From positions 1 to 64,000 of the forward strand of contig WJYB01000008.1 of NCBI GenBank assembly GCA_009668015.1: a stretch of DNA of 64,000 bases, given 5' to 3'. The DNA is from Enterobacteriaceae bacterium RIT714. Its GTDB lineage: Bacteria; Pseudomonadota; Gammaproteobacteria; Enterobacterales; Enterobacteriaceae. How positions within the stretch are numbered: the stretch's first letter is position 1; the number at the start of each line of letters is the position of its first letter. Below, piece after piece: positions 31,021 through 39,887 of this stretch. The translations under genes and the position numbers were made by a program. The notes below the pieces were generated by a model. That model did not search any database and was not told the DNA's origin. It saw nothing but the letters and a program-made list of their open reading frames with translations.

Positions 31021-31647
31021 TTAGCTAACCGGGATCATCACCACTTTCTGGTAGGCCGGGCGCTCGCTTAACTGTTTGATCCAGCGCTCGAGATGCGGGC
31101 GCGGGGTCCAGCTCAGGCCGACATTCATCAGGTTCCAGATAAACGGCGCAACGGCGATATCACCCACGCCAAACGCGTTACCCGAGAGCCACGGCCTGTC
31201 GGCCAGCGCGTTATCGAGCAGCGCCAGCAGCGTTTCGCAGGTGTCTTGTGCCGCGTGGATAGCCGCGTAATCGCGATCCGCTTCTGGCGTTCTGACCAGT
31301 CCCATCAGGATCACGCGGTGTGCCGGGGAGAGCGTCTGGTTTGCCCAGTCCATCCATTTTTCGCCTTCGGCGCGTCTGGCAGGTTCATCGACCCACAGGC
31401 GGTTTTGGCCATACTGAGCGGCCAGGTAGCGCACGATGGCGTTGGATTCCCACAACGTCAGGTCGGTTTCATCGTCGCGCAACAGCGGCACCAGCCCGTT
31501 TGGATTCATCGCCAGGTAGTCGGCGTCGTTATTTACCCCAAACTGCAAACCCGCCATGACCTGGTTAAACGGTAAATCCAGCTCTTCCAGCGTTAAGAGG
31601 ACTTTCTTAACATTGGTTGAATTATTCCTGCCCCACAGCGTAATCAT
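31021..31647 (-). CDS. gstB: Glutathione S-transferase GstB (YliJ)
   Basis: Cytoplasmic glutathione S-transferase of 208 residues. An N-terminal thioredoxin-like domain includes the [12 protein letters not shown] segment, which binds the glutathione thiol region. The all-helical C-terminal domain follows. E. coli GstB acts on bromoacetate and similar electrophiles. It stands alone, with yliI convergent and dacC divergent. Confidence 0.94.
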   Translation of the reverse strand: MITLWGRNNSTNVKKVLLTLEELDLPFNQVMAGLQFGVNNDADYLAMNPNGLVPLLRDDETDLTLWESNAIVRYLAAQYGQNRLWVDEPARRAEGEKWMDWANQTLSPAHRVILMGLVRTPEADRDYAAIHAAQDTCETLLALLDNALADRPWLSGNAFGVGDIAVAPFIWNLMNVGLSWTPRPHLERWIKQLSERPAYQKVVMIPVS

Positions 31648-31903
31648 AATGACTCCTGAGATAATTAAACAATCCGACTGGTGAATAAATGCCTGCGGTT
31701 TCCATGGTGAGATAAACCTAACAATTACGCAACAGATGACAAAAAAATCGTCTGCGACAAAGCGTATCTGAATGTTATTGCGTAAACTTTAAAAACTTTA
31801 CCTCGTTTCGGTTTCCTTGAAGGCATTTGTACGCTATTACTCATCGCTTCTTGCGACACGGTGATGTGACGTGATTTTTAGAATGGACACTCGGGTGGCA
31901 TTT

Positions 31904-33106
31904 ATGACGCAAAAAATCTCCTCTCTGCGCGGCCTTGCGGTAGGTTCCGCGCTGCTTTTTCTTTTCTCCCCCACACTCTATGCTGCCGAGCAGGTGGCGC
32001 CAGAAGCGCCTCCGGTCGATGCGCGCGCGTGGATTTTGATGGACTACGCCAGCGGAAAAGTGCTGGCGGAAGGGAATGCCGACGAACAGCTCGATCCGGC
32101 GAGTCTGACAAAAATTATGACCAGCTATGTTGTGGGCCAGGCGCTCAAGGCCGGAAAAATCAAACTCGACGACATGGTGACCATTGGCAAAGATGCCTGG
32201 GCGACCGGCAATCCTGCGCTGCGCGGCTCTTCGGTGATGTTCCTGAAGCCGGGCGATCAGGTGTCGGTTTCCGACCTCAACAAAGGGGTGATCATCCAGT
32301 CGGGTAACGACGCCTGTATTGCGCTGGCAGATTATGTCGCCGGAAGTCAGGACTCATTTATCGGTTTGATGAATGGTTATGCGCAAAAGCTGGGGCTAAC
32401 CAAAACCACGTTTAAAACCGTGCATGGCCTGGATGCGCCGGGACAGTTCAGCACCGCGCGTGATATGGCGCTGCTGGGCAAAGCCCTGATCCATGATGTG
32501 CCGGAAGAGTACGCGATCCACAAAGAGAAAGAGTTCACCTTTAACAAGATTCGCCAGCCGAACCGTAACCGTCTGCTCTGGAGCAGCAATGTGAATGTGG
32601 ACGGCATGAAAACCGGGACCACTGCCGGGGCGGGGTATAATCTGGTGGCCTCTGCAACCCAGGGCGATATGCGTCTGATTTCGGTGGTGCTGGGAACCAA
32701 AACCGACCGTATCCGCTTTAACGAATCCGAAAAACTGCTGACGTGGGGCTTCCGCTTCTTTGAAACCGTCACGCCGATTAAACCGGATGCGACCTTTATC
32801 AGCCAGCGCGTCTGGTTTGGTGACAAGAGCGAGGTGAATCTCGGGGCGGGTGAAGCCGGTTCCGTGACCATTCCGCGTGGACAGCTTAAAAATCTGAAGG
32901 CCAGCTATACCCTGGCCGACCCGCAGCTGACTGCGCCGCTGAAAAAGGGCCAGGTCGTCGGCACGATTGATTTCCAGCTGAACGGTAAATCCATTGAGCA
33001 GCGCCCGTTGATCGTGATGGAAGCGGTGGAGGAAGGGGGCTTCTTCAGCCGTATGTGGGACTTCGTGCTGATGAAATTCCACTCATGGTTTGGGAGCTGG
33101 TTCTAG
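31904..33106 (+). CDS. dacC: D,D-carboxypeptidase DacC (PBP6a)
   Basis: Penicillin-binding protein of 400 residues, as in E. coli. It trims the terminal D-alanine of peptidoglycan pentapeptides. A signal peptide ends near LYAAEQ. The catalytic motifs are S67-L-T-K70, SGN and KTG. The C-terminal amphipathic helix ([13 protein letters not shown]) anchors it to the outer face of the inner membrane. I chose ATG 31904 behind GGGTGG; in-frame starts upstream are unsupported. Confidence 0.96.
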   Translation: MTQKISSLRGLAVGSALLFLFSPTLYAAEQVAPEAPPVDARAWILMDYASGKVLAEGNADEQLDPASLTKIMTSYVVGQALKAGKIKLDDMVTIGKDAWATGNPALRGSSVMFLKPGDQVSVSDLNKGVIIQSGNDACIALADYVAGSQDSFIGLMNGYAQKLGLTKTTFKTVHGLDAPGQFSTARDMALLGKALIHDVPEEYAIHKEKEFTFNKIRQPNRNRLLWSSNVNVDGMKTGTTAGAGYNLVASATQGDMRLISVVLGTKTDRIRFNESEKLLTWGFRFFETVTPIKPDATFISQRVWFGDKSEVNLGAGEAGSVTIPRGQLKNLKASYTLADPQLTAPLKKGQVVGTIDFQLNGKSIEQRPLIVMEAVEEGGFFSRMWDFVLMKFHSWFGSWF

Positions 33107-33114
33107 GTAAAAGC

Positions 33115-33145
33115 AAAACGATAGTCTTCTGGTTATCGTTTTCGT
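33115..33145 (+). terminator. Terminator after dacC
   Basis: AAAACGATA and TATCGTTTT form a nine-base stem with a ten-base loop and end in a T run. Confidence 0.7.
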
Positions 33146-33150
33146 GTTTC

Positions 33151-33173
33151 GCCCTCTTCCTGTGGGAGAGGGC
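33151..33173. repeat. REP-like palindrome
   Basis: GCCCTCTTCC-TGT-GGGAGAGGGC, a slightly imperfect copy of the dispersed palindrome, lies between the convergent dacC and deoR. Confidence 0.6.
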
Positions 33174-33208
33174 ATCCGGCGGCACACGGGCCACCCGCAA
33201 CAACGCAA

Positions 33209-33967
33209 TTAATACATGAGCTTAATTTGCTGCGCTTTGGCGTGGGCGATAAGTTCGTCATCAGGACGGCAGTCACTGATAATCGTGTCAAAGCGCGCCA
33301 GCTCACCCATTCTGGCCGGTCGTACTTTGCCAAACTTGCTGTGATCGACAACCAGCACATGGAATTGCGCCGCGTTCATCGCCCAGTTTTTTACCGTCAA
33401 TTCTTCCAGATTAAAGCAGGTTGCACCCTGACGTACGCTCACACCCGCCGCGGAGTAAAAAGCGATATCTGGGCAGAGATGACTGAGCGTATCCTGCGGA
33501 TTCAGCGGTTTGAAAATGGCGTTGCTGGCGTGGAATTCGCCCCCGCAAAGAATGACCCGGCATTCGGGCTTTTCCTGTAGCGCCAGAAAAGTATTCAGCG
33601 AGTAGCACACGCCGGTGAAAGGCAGGCTGCTGTCAATGGCCTCAATAATCCACGGTGTGGTGGTTCCACAGTCAAAAAACAGGGTTTGATGCGGCTTCAC
33701 GAGAGAGGCAGCCAGTCGCGCGGCTTTGCGTTTCTCTTCAACCAGGCGGGTTTTTTGATCGCTAATCAGATAGTGGCTGCCGCTACGTGGCTCCAGAACG
33801 ATATACCCGCCCAGCAGTACCACCGGGGCACTTTCACTGTTCAGGTCACGACGGATGGTCATCTCGGAGACGCCAAGCAGGGTGGCGGCTTCTTTGAGAT
33901 GCAGCTTATCGCTGCGCTTCAGCGCTTGCAGTAGCTGGGCAATGCGGTCGTCGCGTCGTGTTTCCAT
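33209..33967 (-). CDS. deoR: Deoxyribonucleoside regulator DeoR
   Basis: Repressor of 252 residues, as in E. coli, of the deo nucleoside catabolic genes and nupG. The DeoR-type helix-turn-helix (LKEAATLLGVSEMTIRRDLN) lies at about residues 23-42. The rest is the sugar-phosphate sensing domain, which responds to deoxyribose 5-phosphate. The start METRRDDRI at 33967 matches the family. It follows ybjG on the same strand but a terminator lies between them. Confidence 0.96.
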   Translation of the reverse strand: METRRDDRIAQLLQALKRSDKLHLKEAATLLGVSEMTIRRDLNSESAPVVLLGGYIVLEPRSGSHYLISDQKTRLVEEKRKAARLAASLVKPHQTLFFDCGTTTPWIIEAIDSSLPFTGVCYSLNTFLALQEKPECRVILCGGEFHASNAIFKPLNPQDTLSHLCPDIAFYSAAGVSVRQGATCFNLEELTVKNWAMNAAQFHVLVVDHSKFGKVRPARMGELARFDTIISDCRPDDELIAHAKAQQIKLMY

Positions 33968-33981
33968 AGATCCTCGGGGCG

Positions 33982-34008
33982 AAAAAGTGAACCCCCGCAA
34001 GGCGGGGG
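33982..34008 (-). terminator. Terminator after ybjG
   Basis: CCCCCGC and GCGGGGG form a strong stem at 33992-34008. On the minus strand it is followed by five T. Confidence 0.8.
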
Positions 34009-34034
34009 CTCAAGTGTAACCTGTCGGACCGGGG

Positions 34035-34643
34035 TTAGTCACGTATCCAGCCTTTGCGGATCGGGAGGGCAAAGCAGACGCGATAAGCCTGCTGTAGCGC
34101 GCGATAGAGCTGCTGTCCGAACAGATTCCACAGAATTTGTGCGCTCAGGCAGCCAATCATTCCCACCAGCAGACCGCCCAACATATCCAGCGGCCAGTGA
34201 ACGCCCAGATAAACGCGCGACCAGGCAATGCCGAGCGCAATAGCCATCAGCACGATGCCAGACCAGACGCGGTGCCAGAATAAAAAGGCCAGCGCGAAGG
34301 TAAATATTACCGTGCCGTGATCGCTCGGGAAGGAGTCATCTGCGGCGTGGTGCAGGAAGTTCGACCCAATGTGATCGACAAACGGACGGTCGTGCGGGAA
34401 CAGATGCCCCAACGTCCACGAGGCCGTGAGACTCACAGCCAGCGCCATCGCAACTTTTATCACCAGCTGACGCTGGGCGCCAACCTGTTTACGCGGTCCC
34501 CACAGCCAGAGGATAACCACCAGCACCGGGACGATATTAATCAGATCTTTAGCCACCAATGTCGCCAGGGCGATCATCCACTCCGGTGATGCCGGGGTGG
34601 CATTAATCAGATAAAAAAGTCCGTAATTGAGATTCTCTAACAT
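34035..34643 (-). CDS. ybjG: Undecaprenyl-diphosphate phosphatase YbjG
   Basis: Inner-membrane PAP2 phosphatase of 202 residues (E. coli 198). It recycles undecaprenyl pyrophosphate to the monophosphate carrier for cell wall synthesis. The PAP2 motifs are visible: GHLFPHDRP, PSDHGT and SRVYLGVHWPLD. Several membrane helices are present. The start MLENLNYGLF at 34643 matches the family. It is seven bases downstream of a second PAP2 gene on the same strand, so they form an operon. Confidence 0.93.
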   Translation of the reverse strand: MLENLNYGLFYLINATPASPEWMIALATLVAKDLINIVPVLVVILWLWGPRKQVGAQRQLVIKVAMALAVSLTASWTLGHLFPHDRPFVDHIGSNFLHHAADDSFPSDHGTVIFTFALAFLFWHRVWSGIVLMAIALGIAWSRVYLGVHWPLDMLGGLLVGMIGCLSAQILWNLFGQQLYRALQQAYRVCFALPIRKGWIRD

Positions 34644-34650
34644 TCCATCA

Positions 34651-35379
34651 TCACTCTTTAGCAAACCAGGTGGAAACGAGGCCGTAGGCCACAACCTGAG
34701 AAAACCACACCCACCAACCTGCCCACAGGTTGTGCGAGAAAAAATGTGCGCCGCGCATCACCTGACCGTAGCCCATCGTCAGTCCGGCCATCACGCCCAG
34801 CGCAACGAAAAACCAGGCCAGCCGGGGACGCTCGCGCCAGAAGGCGAAGAACAGCCCCATCACCATAAAGCCGCTCGATGAGTGACCCCCGGGAAAACAG
34901 CGCCCGGGACCACTGTTTGCGGGCATTGTCCCAAACAGCGGCCAGGAGAGCGCTTTACCGCCATATTCCACCAGATCCCACGGGCAGCTGTGATGGCTGA
35001 TACTTTTCATCAGTCCCACCGCTAATGCCCCCAGGCCCATCAGTAGCCCGGCCGTTAACAGGCGCGGGTTACGGCGAAATATGCCGTAAATCAGCGCGCT
35101 GGCCGCCAGCGCAATGGTGACGTATTTCGCCAGCCGGTGATTCAGCAGATCGAGCAGGGCATTCTGCTGGAGCGGGAACCGATGTGCTGCAGCGTCATAC
35201 CAGTATCCGGTGATCAGCCTGTCCAGCGTCTCGTCACGAGAAAGCCAGGTAAACAGCATCGCCAGAATAATCAGCATACAAAGCTGATAACCATAAAAGC
35301 GGGTAGGTAAACGGTAAAGCAGTTTTGTCTTAGTTGTCGGTGACTTAGATAATTCTGATGCGACGCTTGTCTCGGCCAT
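34651..35379 (-). CDS. PAP2-family membrane phosphatase
   Basis: Membrane protein of 242 residues with a PAP2 core: a lysine region before HHSCPWDL, the central FPGGHSSS motif, and a final HFFSHNLWAGWW motif. It resembles the membrane PAP2 group near lipid A and phospholipid phosphatases (COG3907 type), so its substrate is probably a lipid phosphate at the periplasmic face. K-12 has no gene here. It is upstream of and co-directional with ybjG, giving a tandem of two lipid phosphatases. The substrate cannot be named from sequence. Confidence 0.85.
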   Translation of the reverse strand: MAETSVASELSKSPTTKTKLLYRLPTRFYGYQLCMLIILAMLFTWLSRDETLDRLITGYWYDAAAHRFPLQQNALLDLLNHRLAKYVTIALAASALIYGIFRRNPRLLTAGLLMGLGALAVGLMKSISHHSCPWDLVEYGGKALSWPLFGTMPANSGPGRCFPGGHSSSGFMVMGLFFAFWRERPRLAWFFVALGVMAGLTMGYGQVMRGAHFFSHNLWAGWWVWFSQVVAYGLVSTWFAKE

Positions 35380-35546
35380 AATTCAGATCAATGACGGGAA
35401 ATGGGCCTATCATATAAGTGGCAACTTAAGGAAACCTTAAACAACGACGATAAGTGCTTTATTTCTGTTTATCTTCAATAATTCGCTATCTCGGCCGGTG
35501 TCATTTCATTAAACTCAGCGCGATTATTTCACTTTAAAGAGACCGC

Positions 35547-36779
35547 ATGTCAAACCGTTCTTCTTCCGGTCATCGCCTGGGTCGTCAGGCGTTACTGTTC
35601 CCGCTGTGTCTGGTGCTTTACGAATTCTCAACCTATATCGGCAACGATATGATCCAACCCGGTATGCTGACGGTGGTTGAGCAATTCAACGCCGGAATCG
35701 AGTGGGTACCGACCTCCATGACCGCCTATCTGGCCGGCGGCATGTTTTTGCAGTGGCTATTAGGGCCGCTGTCGGATCGTATTGGCCGCCGTCCGGTTAT
35801 GTTGACCGGGGTGGTGTGGTTTATCGTGACCTGCCTTGCGATCCTGTTCGCGCAAACCATCGAACAGTTCACGCTGCTGCGCTTCCTGCAAGGGGTGAGT
35901 CTGTGCTTTATTGGCGCGGTCGGTTACGCCGCCATTCAGGAGTCGTTTGAAGAGGCGGTGTGTATCAAAATCACCGCGCTCATGGCGAATGTCGCGCTGA
36001 TAGCCCCGCTTCTCGGTCCACTGGTGGGTGCAGCTTGGGTACACGTCGCGCCGTGGGAAGGAATGTTCGTGTTATTTGCCGCGCTGGCGGCCATCTCGTT
36101 CTTCGGCCTGCATCGGGCGATGCCGGAAACGGCCACCCGACTGGGTGAAAAACTGTCGCTCAAAGAGCTGGGACGCGATTACAAAGAAGTGCTGAAAAAT
36201 GGCCGCTTTGTGGCCGGGGCGCTGGCAATCGGGTTTGTCTGCCTGCCGTTGCTGGCGTGGATTGCCCAGTCACCGGTGATTATCATCAGCGGCGAAAAGC
36301 TCAGTAGCTATGAATATGGCCTGCTGCAGGTGCCGATTTTTGGTGCGCTGATTATCGGTAACCTCGTGCTGGCTCGCCTCACGTCGCGGCGCACCGTCCG
36401 TTCGCTGATTATTATGGGCGGATGGCCGATCGTCGCCGGATTGATTGTTGCTGCGGTGGCGACTGTTGCCTCTTCCCATGCCTATCTGTGGATGACCGCC
36501 GGGCTAAGTATTTACGCCTTCGGAATCGGGCTGGCAAACGCCGGGCTGGTACGTCTGACGCTGTTTGCCAGCGAGATGAGTAAAGGCACGGTTTCAGCGG
36601 CGATGGGGATGCTGCAAATGCTGATTTTCACCGTCGGGATTGAAATCAGTAAACACGCCTACAGCCTGGGCGGGAACGGACTGTTCAGCCTGTTCAACCT
36701 CATTAACGGGGTGTTTTGGCTGGCGTTGATGGTAGTGTTCCTGAAGGATAAACGCGTCGGCAGCGCTTTGCAGCCCTGA
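35547..36779 (+). CDS. mdfA: Multidrug efflux MFS transporter MdfA (Cmr)
   Basis: Inner-membrane drug/proton antiporter of 410 residues with twelve helices. The acidic residues used in proton and drug exchange are in place: E26 and D34 in [12 protein letters not shown]. Motif A ([12 protein letters not shown]) and motif C are present. In E. coli it exports chloramphenicol, ethidium and other cationic or neutral drugs and helps in alkali tolerance. It is a core enteric gene, not an acquired resistance gene. In K-12 ybjH follows; it is missing here. Confidence 0.96.
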   Translation: MSNRSSSGHRLGRQALLFPLCLVLYEFSTYIGNDMIQPGMLTVVEQFNAGIEWVPTSMTAYLAGGMFLQWLLGPLSDRIGRRPVMLTGVVWFIVTCLAILFAQTIEQFTLLRFLQGVSLCFIGAVGYAAIQESFEEAVCIKITALMANVALIAPLLGPLVGAAWVHVAPWEGMFVLFAALAAISFFGLHRAMPETATRLGEKLSLKELGRDYKEVLKNGRFVAGALAIGFVCLPLLAWIAQSPVIIISGEKLSSYEYGLLQVPIFGALIIGNLVLARLTSRRTVRSLIIMGGWPIVAGLIVAAVATVASSHAYLWMTAGLSIYAFGIGLANAGLVRLTLFASEMSKGTVSAAMGMLQMLIFTVGIEISKHAYSLGGNGLFSLFNLINGVFWLALMVVFLKDKRVGSALQP

Positions 36780-36788
36780 GACGTAAGT

Positions 36789-36809
36789 CCCTCTCCCGAC
36801 GGGAGAGGG
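36789..36809. repeat. REP-like palindrome between mdfA and ybjI
   Basis: CCCTCTCCC-GAC-GGGAGAGGG perfect palindrome, nine bases after the mdfA stop; possibly also its terminator. Confidence 0.7.
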
Positions 36810-36821
36810 CAGGCGGGCGGG

Positions 36822-37634
36822 TCAGTTAAAGGGGGCCTCTCCGTTGAGCGCTTTCTCGATCACATCCAGCACACCTTCTTCATTATTGTGCGGCGCTTCA
36901 AAACGCGCCGCTTCTTTAATGTGCGCTTTGGCGTTCGCCATCGCAAAACTAAAGCCCGCCTGGCGCAGCATCTCAATGTCATTGCCGCTATCACCAAACG
37001 CAACCACTTCGCTATCCTCGATACCCCAGTGCCGCTGCAGGATCCGCAGACCGTTGGCTTTGTGAACGCCCGGAATAATCAGATCAATATTGCCATGACC
37101 GGTAGTGACGGGAACCATAATGTCGCTCAGTTCCGCGTGGATCATTGCGTGAATACGCGGGATCTCGCTATCCGGCAAATTCAGCCCAAATTTAAAGAAG
37201 ATGTCGTTGAGATTATCGAAATTATCCACCATTTCCAGACGATGATAATATTTAGCGGCCATCTCTTTTAGACTGTCGTCATAGGATTTGAGGGTGTACG
37301 CGCTGTTTTTCCCGCAGGCGATGACCTCTACTTCCGGCAGGGAACAGAGAAAGCGCGCCACTTTATCGAAATCGCTGCGGCTCAGTTTGCCGTTAAATAC
37401 ATCTTCGCGGGCGTTAACCACCCAGCCGCCGTTTTCGGCAACAAAGGCAATTTCATCGGCGATATCCGGGAAAAAGGAGATCAGCTGATAATACTGGTTG
37501 CCGCTGGCGACCACGAAGCGGATCCCTTGCTGCTTCATGCGGGAATACAGGGCCAGAAAACGTTCGCGGTTGTAGGTTTTGGTATCGCTCAGGAAAGTGC
37601 CATCCATGTCGACTGCAATTAACTTAACGCTCAT
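36822..37634 (-). CDS. ybjI: HAD-family FMN/sugar phosphatase YbjI
   Basis: Cof/HAD-IIB phosphatase of 270 residues. Motif I is DMDGTFLSD at the N-terminus, the lysine lies in GVHKANGL, and motif IV is [11 protein letters not shown]. coli YbjI hydrolyses FMN and erythrose 4-phosphate. It is a clear paralogue of YbiV in this window: both share [15 protein letters not shown] and FVAENG. It overlaps the end of ybjJ by 11 bases, so the two are an operon. Confidence 0.94.
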   Translation of the reverse strand: MSVKLIAVDMDGTFLSDTKTYNRERFLALYSRMKQQGIRFVVASGNQYYQLISFFPDIADEIAFVAENGGWVVNAREDVFNGKLSRSDFDKVARFLCSLPEVEVIACGKNSAYTLKSYDDSLKEMAAKYYHRLEMVDNFDNLNDIFFKFGLNLPDSEIPRIHAMIHAELSDIMVPVTTGHGNIDLIIPGVHKANGLRILQRHWGIEDSEVVAFGDSGNDIEMLRQAGFSFAMANAKAHIKEAARFEAPHNNEEGVLDVIEKALNGEAPFN

Positions 37635-38838
37635 ATCCCTTCTCCATTGCTGAATCTTGCGTATTAGGTTTGGCGACGGCTTTCGCCACCAGCGCGGCGA
37701 TGATGACTAACCCCAGCACGACCAGCATGGCGCTACGCAACCCATAATGCTCACCGAGGAAACCGAGCAGCGGCGGGCCGACCAGGAAGGCGAGGTAGCC
37801 GGTGGTGGCGACAACGCTTACGCGAGTCGGCGCATCCGGGCCGGTGTCGCTGGCAGCCGAAATGGTGAGCGGAAAACCGAGTGATGCGCCCGCTCCCCAC
37901 AGAATAACCGATACACCGGCTATCCAGTCGACATCGACAAAAATGATCAATGCGATACCGAGAGCGCCCATTAGCGCGCTGGCACGCACAACAGCCACGC
38001 GACTGTATCGATCGATAAACCAGCCGCCCGTAAAGCGCCCGACGGTCATGCCAAGAGTAAATCCGGCGTAGATCAATGACCCGGAAGTGGGGCTAAAGCC
38101 GTGACCGTCTACCATCAGCAGCGGCAGCCAGTCGTTAGCGGAACCTTCGGCAAACGCCATCGCCAGCACCACCACGCCAATCAGCATCAGCTGCATGTCA
38201 CGGTAGAACGGCAAACCTTTCTCTGTCGATTTTTGTTCGTCCGCGCTGTTCTTGCCGGTCCCATCCGGGATGGCGGTGATCCCGGTCAGAACCGGGATTA
38301 TGCAGATCAGCGCCGCCAGTAAAATATGCAGATTCGCGGCGGTGCCCAACGCCGTCAGCGCCATGCCGACGCCCGCGCCCGCCAGCGTGCCGAGGCTATA
38401 AAAGCCGTGCATCATCGGCAGCACGGTTTTGTTCATTTCGCGCTCAACGGCAGCGCCTTCCACGTTGATGGCCACTTCTGCCGAGCCAAAGCTACCGCCA
38501 AATACCATCAGCCCCAGTGCGAAGATAATCGGAGAGGCAAACCATAGCGCCGCGCTCAGGATCATCATGCCGAAAATAGCGCAGCACATGGTGGTGCGGA
38601 TCACTTTTCGTGTGCCAAAGCGCTTAACCAGCCACGCCGAACACAGAATACCGCTCATCGAGCCAATCGACAGACCAAACAGGACAATGCCCATTTCGGC
38701 GGTAGAAACCGACAAAATATCGCGAATAGCGGGCGTGCGCGTGGCCCAGGACGCCATAAGCAGTCCGGGGATAAAAAAGAACATAAACAACGCCCACAAG
38801 CGTCGTTGCAGGGCCTTACGGGAAGAAATTTGCGTCAT
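37624..38838 (-). CDS. ybjJ: MFS transporter YbjJ
   Basis: Inner-membrane MFS protein of 404 residues with about twelve helices, similar to E. coli YbjJ. The substrate is unknown. It shares motif features with fucose-permease-like MFS members. It is divergent from the TetR-type gene rcdA, and the gap contains a long palindrome, so RcdA may control it. It is followed by the overlapping phosphatase gene ybjI, which suggests import and dephosphorylation of the same type of compound (inferred). Confidence 0.92.
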   Translation of the reverse strand: MTQISSRKALQRRLWALFMFFFIPGLLMASWATRTPAIRDILSVSTAEMGIVLFGLSIGSMSGILCSAWLVKRFGTRKVIRTTMCCAIFGMMILSAALWFASPIIFALGLMVFGGSFGSAEVAINVEGAAVEREMNKTVLPMMHGFYSLGTLAGAGVGMALTALGTAANLHILLAALICIIPVLTGITAIPDGTGKNSADEQKSTEKGLPFYRDMQLMLIGVVVLAMAFAEGSANDWLPLLMVDGHGFSPTSGSLIYAGFTLGMTVGRFTGGWFIDRYSRVAVVRASALMGALGIALIIFVDVDWIAGVSVILWGAGASLGFPLTISAASDTGPDAPTRVSVVATTGYLAFLVGPPLLGFLGEHYGLRSAMLVVLGLVIIAALVAKAVAKPNTQDSAMEKGYER

Positions 38839-38881
38839 TAAGGCAGCACCAGAAGTACAACAATAGCGACAACACTAGCAA

Positions 38882-38905
38882 GTTTGTGTACATTTGTACA
38901 CAAAC
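38882..38905. promoter_or_regulatory. RcdA operator candidate
   Basis: A perfect palindrome with 11-base arms, GTTTGTGTACA and its complement, separated by TT. It sits 14 bases before the rcdA start and 43 before divergent ybjJ. TetR-family regulators usually bind such sites at their own promoter. Confidence 0.75.
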
Positions 38906-38919
38906 CGGAAGAGGTATTG

Positions 38920-39471
38920 ATGAGCAGACGACCGAACGATCCGCAACGTCGGGAAAGGATATTACAAGCCACGCTGGACACGATTGCCGAGCACGGGATC
39001 CATGCGGTCACGCACCGTAAAATAGCCCACTGTGCGGGGGTTCCCCTGGGGTCGATGACCTATTATTTTGACGGTATGGACTCGTTACTCGAAGAGGCCT
39101 TTGCCGGATTTACGCGGGAGATGTCCCGGCAATATCGCGAGTATTTTGCGAAGGTCAACGGCCCTGAAATGGCCTGCGAAGCGATCGCTACGCTCATTCA
39201 CAGCTCAGAAGTCACGACGCCGCATAATATGGAGCTGATGTATCAGCTGTACGCCCTGATGAACCGTAAACCGTCGCTGAGAATCGTCATGCAGGACTGG
39301 ATGCAAACCAGTCAAAAAACGCTTGAACAATGGTTTAATCCAGTGACCGCCCGCGCGCTGGACGCCTTTATAGAGGGTATGACGCTGCATTTTGTGACCG
39401 ACAGGTCACCCCTGTCGCGGGAAGAAATTGGCGCAATGGTAAAACGCATTGCGGGTCTGGAGGAGGAGTAA
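38920..39471 (+). CDS. rcdA: TetR-family regulator RcdA (YbjK)
   Basis: TetR-type regulator of 183 residues. The helix-turn-helix (about residues 25-45: [20 protein letters not shown]) is typical. The C-terminal part keeps the family end [16 protein letters not shown]. In E. coli RcdA activates csgD and other biofilm and stress genes. The start [13 protein letters not shown] at 38920 follows GAAGAGG. The palindrome immediately upstream suggests self-repression. Confidence 0.94.
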   Translation: MSRRPNDPQRRERILQATLDTIAEHGIHAVTHRKIAHCAGVPLGSMTYYFDGMDSLLEEAFAGFTREMSRQYREYFAKVNGPEMACEAIATLIHSSEVTTPHNMELMYQLYALMNRKPSLRIVMQDWMQTSQKTLEQWFNPVTARALDAFIEGMTLHFVTDRSPLSREEIGAMVKRIAGLEEE

Positions 39472-39725
39472 TGAGTTTAAGAATAACCACACAGCAGGTA
39501 GATACCTGGAAGAAACGTATTCAGCGGGATGGCCTGAAAGGCTCGACCTACTTTTGCCAGCAGGGGGGGAGTGTTTGGGTTTCCGCATCTGTTGATCATC
39601 AGGCTATTTGCCAGCGGGTTTTAGGAAGAGATTCAGGAACAAGTTCTTTGACGAGTTATTTGCGCTGGGATGATGTCGGCGCTGTTGCTTTGGTTGAACT
39701 GTTGTACGCGATTGAAACGGCATAG
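39471..39725 (+). CDS. Small protein of unknown function coupled to rcdA
   Basis: An 84-residue protein that I do not recognise. Its ATG shares the last base of the rcdA stop (TAATG) and has GGAGGAG directly before it, so it is translated with RcdA. It has no signal peptide or membrane segment. The sequence is polar, with aromatic residues in KGSTYFCQQGGSVWVSASVD, and could be a small beta-containing domain. It lies just before the prophage boundary, but its coupling to rcdA argues that it is a host gene. Confidence 0.65.
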   Translation: MSLRITTQQVDTWKKRIQRDGLKGSTYFCQQGGSVWVSASVDHQAICQRVLGRDSGTSSLTSYLRWDDVGAVALVELLYAIETA

Positions 39726-39799
39726 GACCGCGACTCTGTCGTCACGCATCGAAACGGATGGTTTAAGTGATTGATGATGAAGGTGACAAAATTTCAGGC

Positions 39800-39813
39800 A
39801 ACAAAAAACCCAT
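39800..39813. other. Probable attL core in the rybB terminator
   Basis: Read on the minus strand this is ATGGGTTTTTTGTT, which as I recall matches the end of the sRNA RybB, encoded on that strand after rcdA (ybjK) in E. coli. The RybB body is not present to the right; phage sequence follows. The likely reading is that the phage recombined in the terminator and that intact rybB lies beyond attR. The core limits are inferred. Confidence 0.5.
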
Positions 39814-39829
39814 TTATGTAAATGGGTTT
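39801..39829 (-). terminator. Terminator of the int transcript, formed at attL
   Basis: AAACCCATTTA and TAAATGGGTTT form a perfect 11-base repeat. On the minus strand it ends in TTTTTTGTTG, a good terminator 59 bases after int. Its T tract seems to be the host rybB tail. Confidence 0.75.
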
Positions 39830-39887
39830 GAGAAAACAATTACTTGCAATATTATCAACGAGTTAGGTTGGTGGTAAGGAGTGGCGA

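Noticed and set aside
35547-36779. mdfA as an acquired drug-resistance gene
   Set aside because: It is in its standard enteric location with core composition.
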